Positions 63,801 through 64,000 of a stretch of DNA of 64,000 nucleotides are shown in pieces. The first letter of the stretch is position 1. Each line of letters begins with the position of its first letter. A model generated the notes under the pieces. That model saw nothing but the letters and a program-made list of their open reading frames with translations. It was not told where the DNA came from and did no database searches. This stretch comes from Intestinibacillus sp. Marseille-P6563 (GTDB lineage: Bacteria; Bacillota; Clostridia; Oscillospirales; Butyricicoccaceae), in NCBI RefSeq assembly GCF_900604335.1, contig NZ_UWOD01000002.1:1353501-1417500 (forward strand), written 5' to 3'. Made by a program: the position numbers and the translations under genes.

Positions 63801-64000
63801 CGGCTTGACCCCGGCCGAGCGGGGCACAGCCCATCATCTGTTTATGCAGTTTTGCGATTTTGACACCTGCGCTATGCCGGGCGGAGCTGAACAAGAACTT
63901 CCCCGCCTGCGGGACAAACATATCCTGTCGCCCGAGCAGGCCGACGCCGTGGATGTGCGCCGGATTGAAGCATTCTTTGCTTCCGATCTGTACCGGCAGG
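60790..64000 (+). CDS. addA: ATP-dependent helicase/nuclease AddA, 3' end outside window
   Basis: The first 1,070 codons of AddA, open to the window edge, with an ATG at 60790 preceded by GGAGGGGAGG. UvrD-type helicase motifs appear in order: KWTDEQWAAI (Q motif), VSAAAGSGKTAVL (Walker A), LVTYTSAAAAEM, LVDEYQDTNAVQ (Walker B), FVGDVKQSIYGFR, LTRNFRS, MSIHKSKGLEFP and LYVALTRAEEKL. The RecB-like nuclease domain has just begun at GTAHHLFMQF when the window ends, so the final catalytic Asp-Lys motif is not visible. It forms the AddAB heterodimer with the gene upstream. Confidence 0.96.
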   Translation, partial: MPKWTDEQWAAIKEDRGALLVSAAAGSGKTAVLVERVLRRLTDEANPADIDRLLLVTYTSAAAAEMRGKIADAITKRLSERPDDARLRRQLLLVHRAQITTVHAFCLQLVREQFATLGLPPDFRIADEGERAEMQEECMETVLEAGYDSEDEGFLALSDLLSAGRDDKRLSQVVLEVFEKIQSHADPDAFLSEVESMFQGNSEKHRAALLDEARSAAEYGLDCLKLALGELETDGDLNAAYGPAFLADEAHARALLDALGKGWDAAVAAAQSITHDRLGAVRGYEDKAFQEYIKGLRDEWKDACARIQTSLLAVDGGAEQAHRALVAPAMGALVATVCAFGRAFADEKLRRGVADFGDLEHFAVRLLLENGQPTALARSVTAGFDEILVDEYQDTNAVQEAIFSAVSREGRNLFFVGDVKQSIYGFRLANPYIFLEKYRAWPDADGAEDGAPRKLNLTRNFRSRAAVLDATNYIFRRVMCEEVGDLAYTDREALYVGADYPNPGDSRYKTEVLLLDTADGEEDKTVLEAELVAGRIRQLLRDGLPVYDRGQDATRPVSPGDIVILLRSISRKAAIYRQALEKIGLSAETDESSGLLATSEVAAMVSFLHVIDNPRQDVELIGLLRSPLIGFTEQELAEVRLTDKKAAFFDALHLAAEAGNEKAALFLQQLDTLRRLATDLPVSSLVQRLYDQYGALGVYGALPNGKQRQRNLLAFFERARAFEENGSRGLFRFTALLRGMAERGEDWQTVRAGGSGGAVRMMSIHKSKGLEFPIVILADCAKSFNEQDLRAPVLVHPELGLGPKCRDLARGVQYPTLWRQAVAVRARREAVSEELRVLYVALTRAEEKLIITAAGARLNKDLQKWATLARMDRLPPYALSRMRSTLPWLLLPLLRHPAGDALRQMAGFDGLPDLDAPDVFDIRVVTPEALEAGRAQADADQTEEERPVVNTRLDYVHPYLQDIPAKLTATGVGQSYKAAEAAEDTPLPRPEVTLRQPRFAQEKRGLTPAERGTAHHLFMQFCDFDTCAMPGGAEQELPRLRDKHILSPEQADAVDVRRIEAFFASDLYRQ

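Overview
The window is a gene-dense, GC-rich chromosomal segment of what looks like a gut-type Clostridia bacterium (Oscillospiraceae/Butyricicoccaceae-like). This is inferred from AddAB recombination genes, strong GGAGG-type ribosome binding sites, CCA-encoding tRNAs, MarR-controlled heterodimeric ABC exporters, UppP, LCP and ABC-F proteins. No genus can be fixed from the sequence alone. Almost all of the DNA is coding. The visible exceptions are a 1.1 kb AT-richer gap (about 10.1-11.1 kb), a 0.45 kb gap that holds a 30-codon gene, and a tRNA cluster.

Layout. 0-3.8 kb: 3' end of pyruvate kinase, an LCP cell-wall ligase, and a solitary divergent GroEL that lacks an ATPase aspartate. 3.9-10.1 kb: a six-gene minus-strand operon (acyl-CoA dehydrogenase, two class III CoA-transferases, ferredoxin, hotdog thioesterase, CaiT-like BCCT transporter) that resembles carnitine/gamma-butyrobetaine clusters but has an altered transporter binding site. 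11.1-14.4 kb: a frameshifted aldo/keto reductase and a divergent inositol-dehydrogenase-like/sugar-isomerase-like pair. 14.5-19.9 kb: response regulator, YbjN-like protein, sensor kinase, lipoprotein, UppP and a zinc-ribbon membrane protein. 20.0-24.2 kb: a small siroheme-type reductase with ferredoxin domain, a YfcC carrier and an NSS symporter. 24.2-25.5 kb: an IS3-family element inserted in the loop of a transcription terminator.

25.5-35.8 kb (mostly minus strand): MATE pump with MarR regulator, a second NSS symporter, the 30-codon gene (plus strand), a HAD phosphatase, a membrane protein, a heterodimeric ABC exporter with its MarR regulator and operator, and an ArsC/Spx-like protein. 35.8-39.3 kb: an SGNH-like protein, an MBOAT O-acyltransferase and a membrane protein, probably an envelope-polymer acylation locus. 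39.6-46.8 kb: cyclophilin, a degenerate GDPD-like protein, ABC-F ATPase, YdcF-like protein and a PHP-zinc-UvrD fusion. 46.9-53.4 kb: a TetR-controlled TolC-like/MFP/RND efflux operon. 53.4-56.9 kb: FlK-like thioesterase, patatin and RNase R. 56.9-57.2 kb: tRNA-Gly, tRNA-Phe and tRNA-Asp. 57.4-64 kb: addB and addA, the latter cut by the window edge.

The strongest leads are the CoA-pathway operon with its altered transporter and paired CoA-transferases, the GroEL paralogue with a D52A-type change, the terminator-loop IS insertion, the PHP-UvrD fusion and the RND/TolC operon. All alignments to named proteins were made from memory, and no searches or computations were run.
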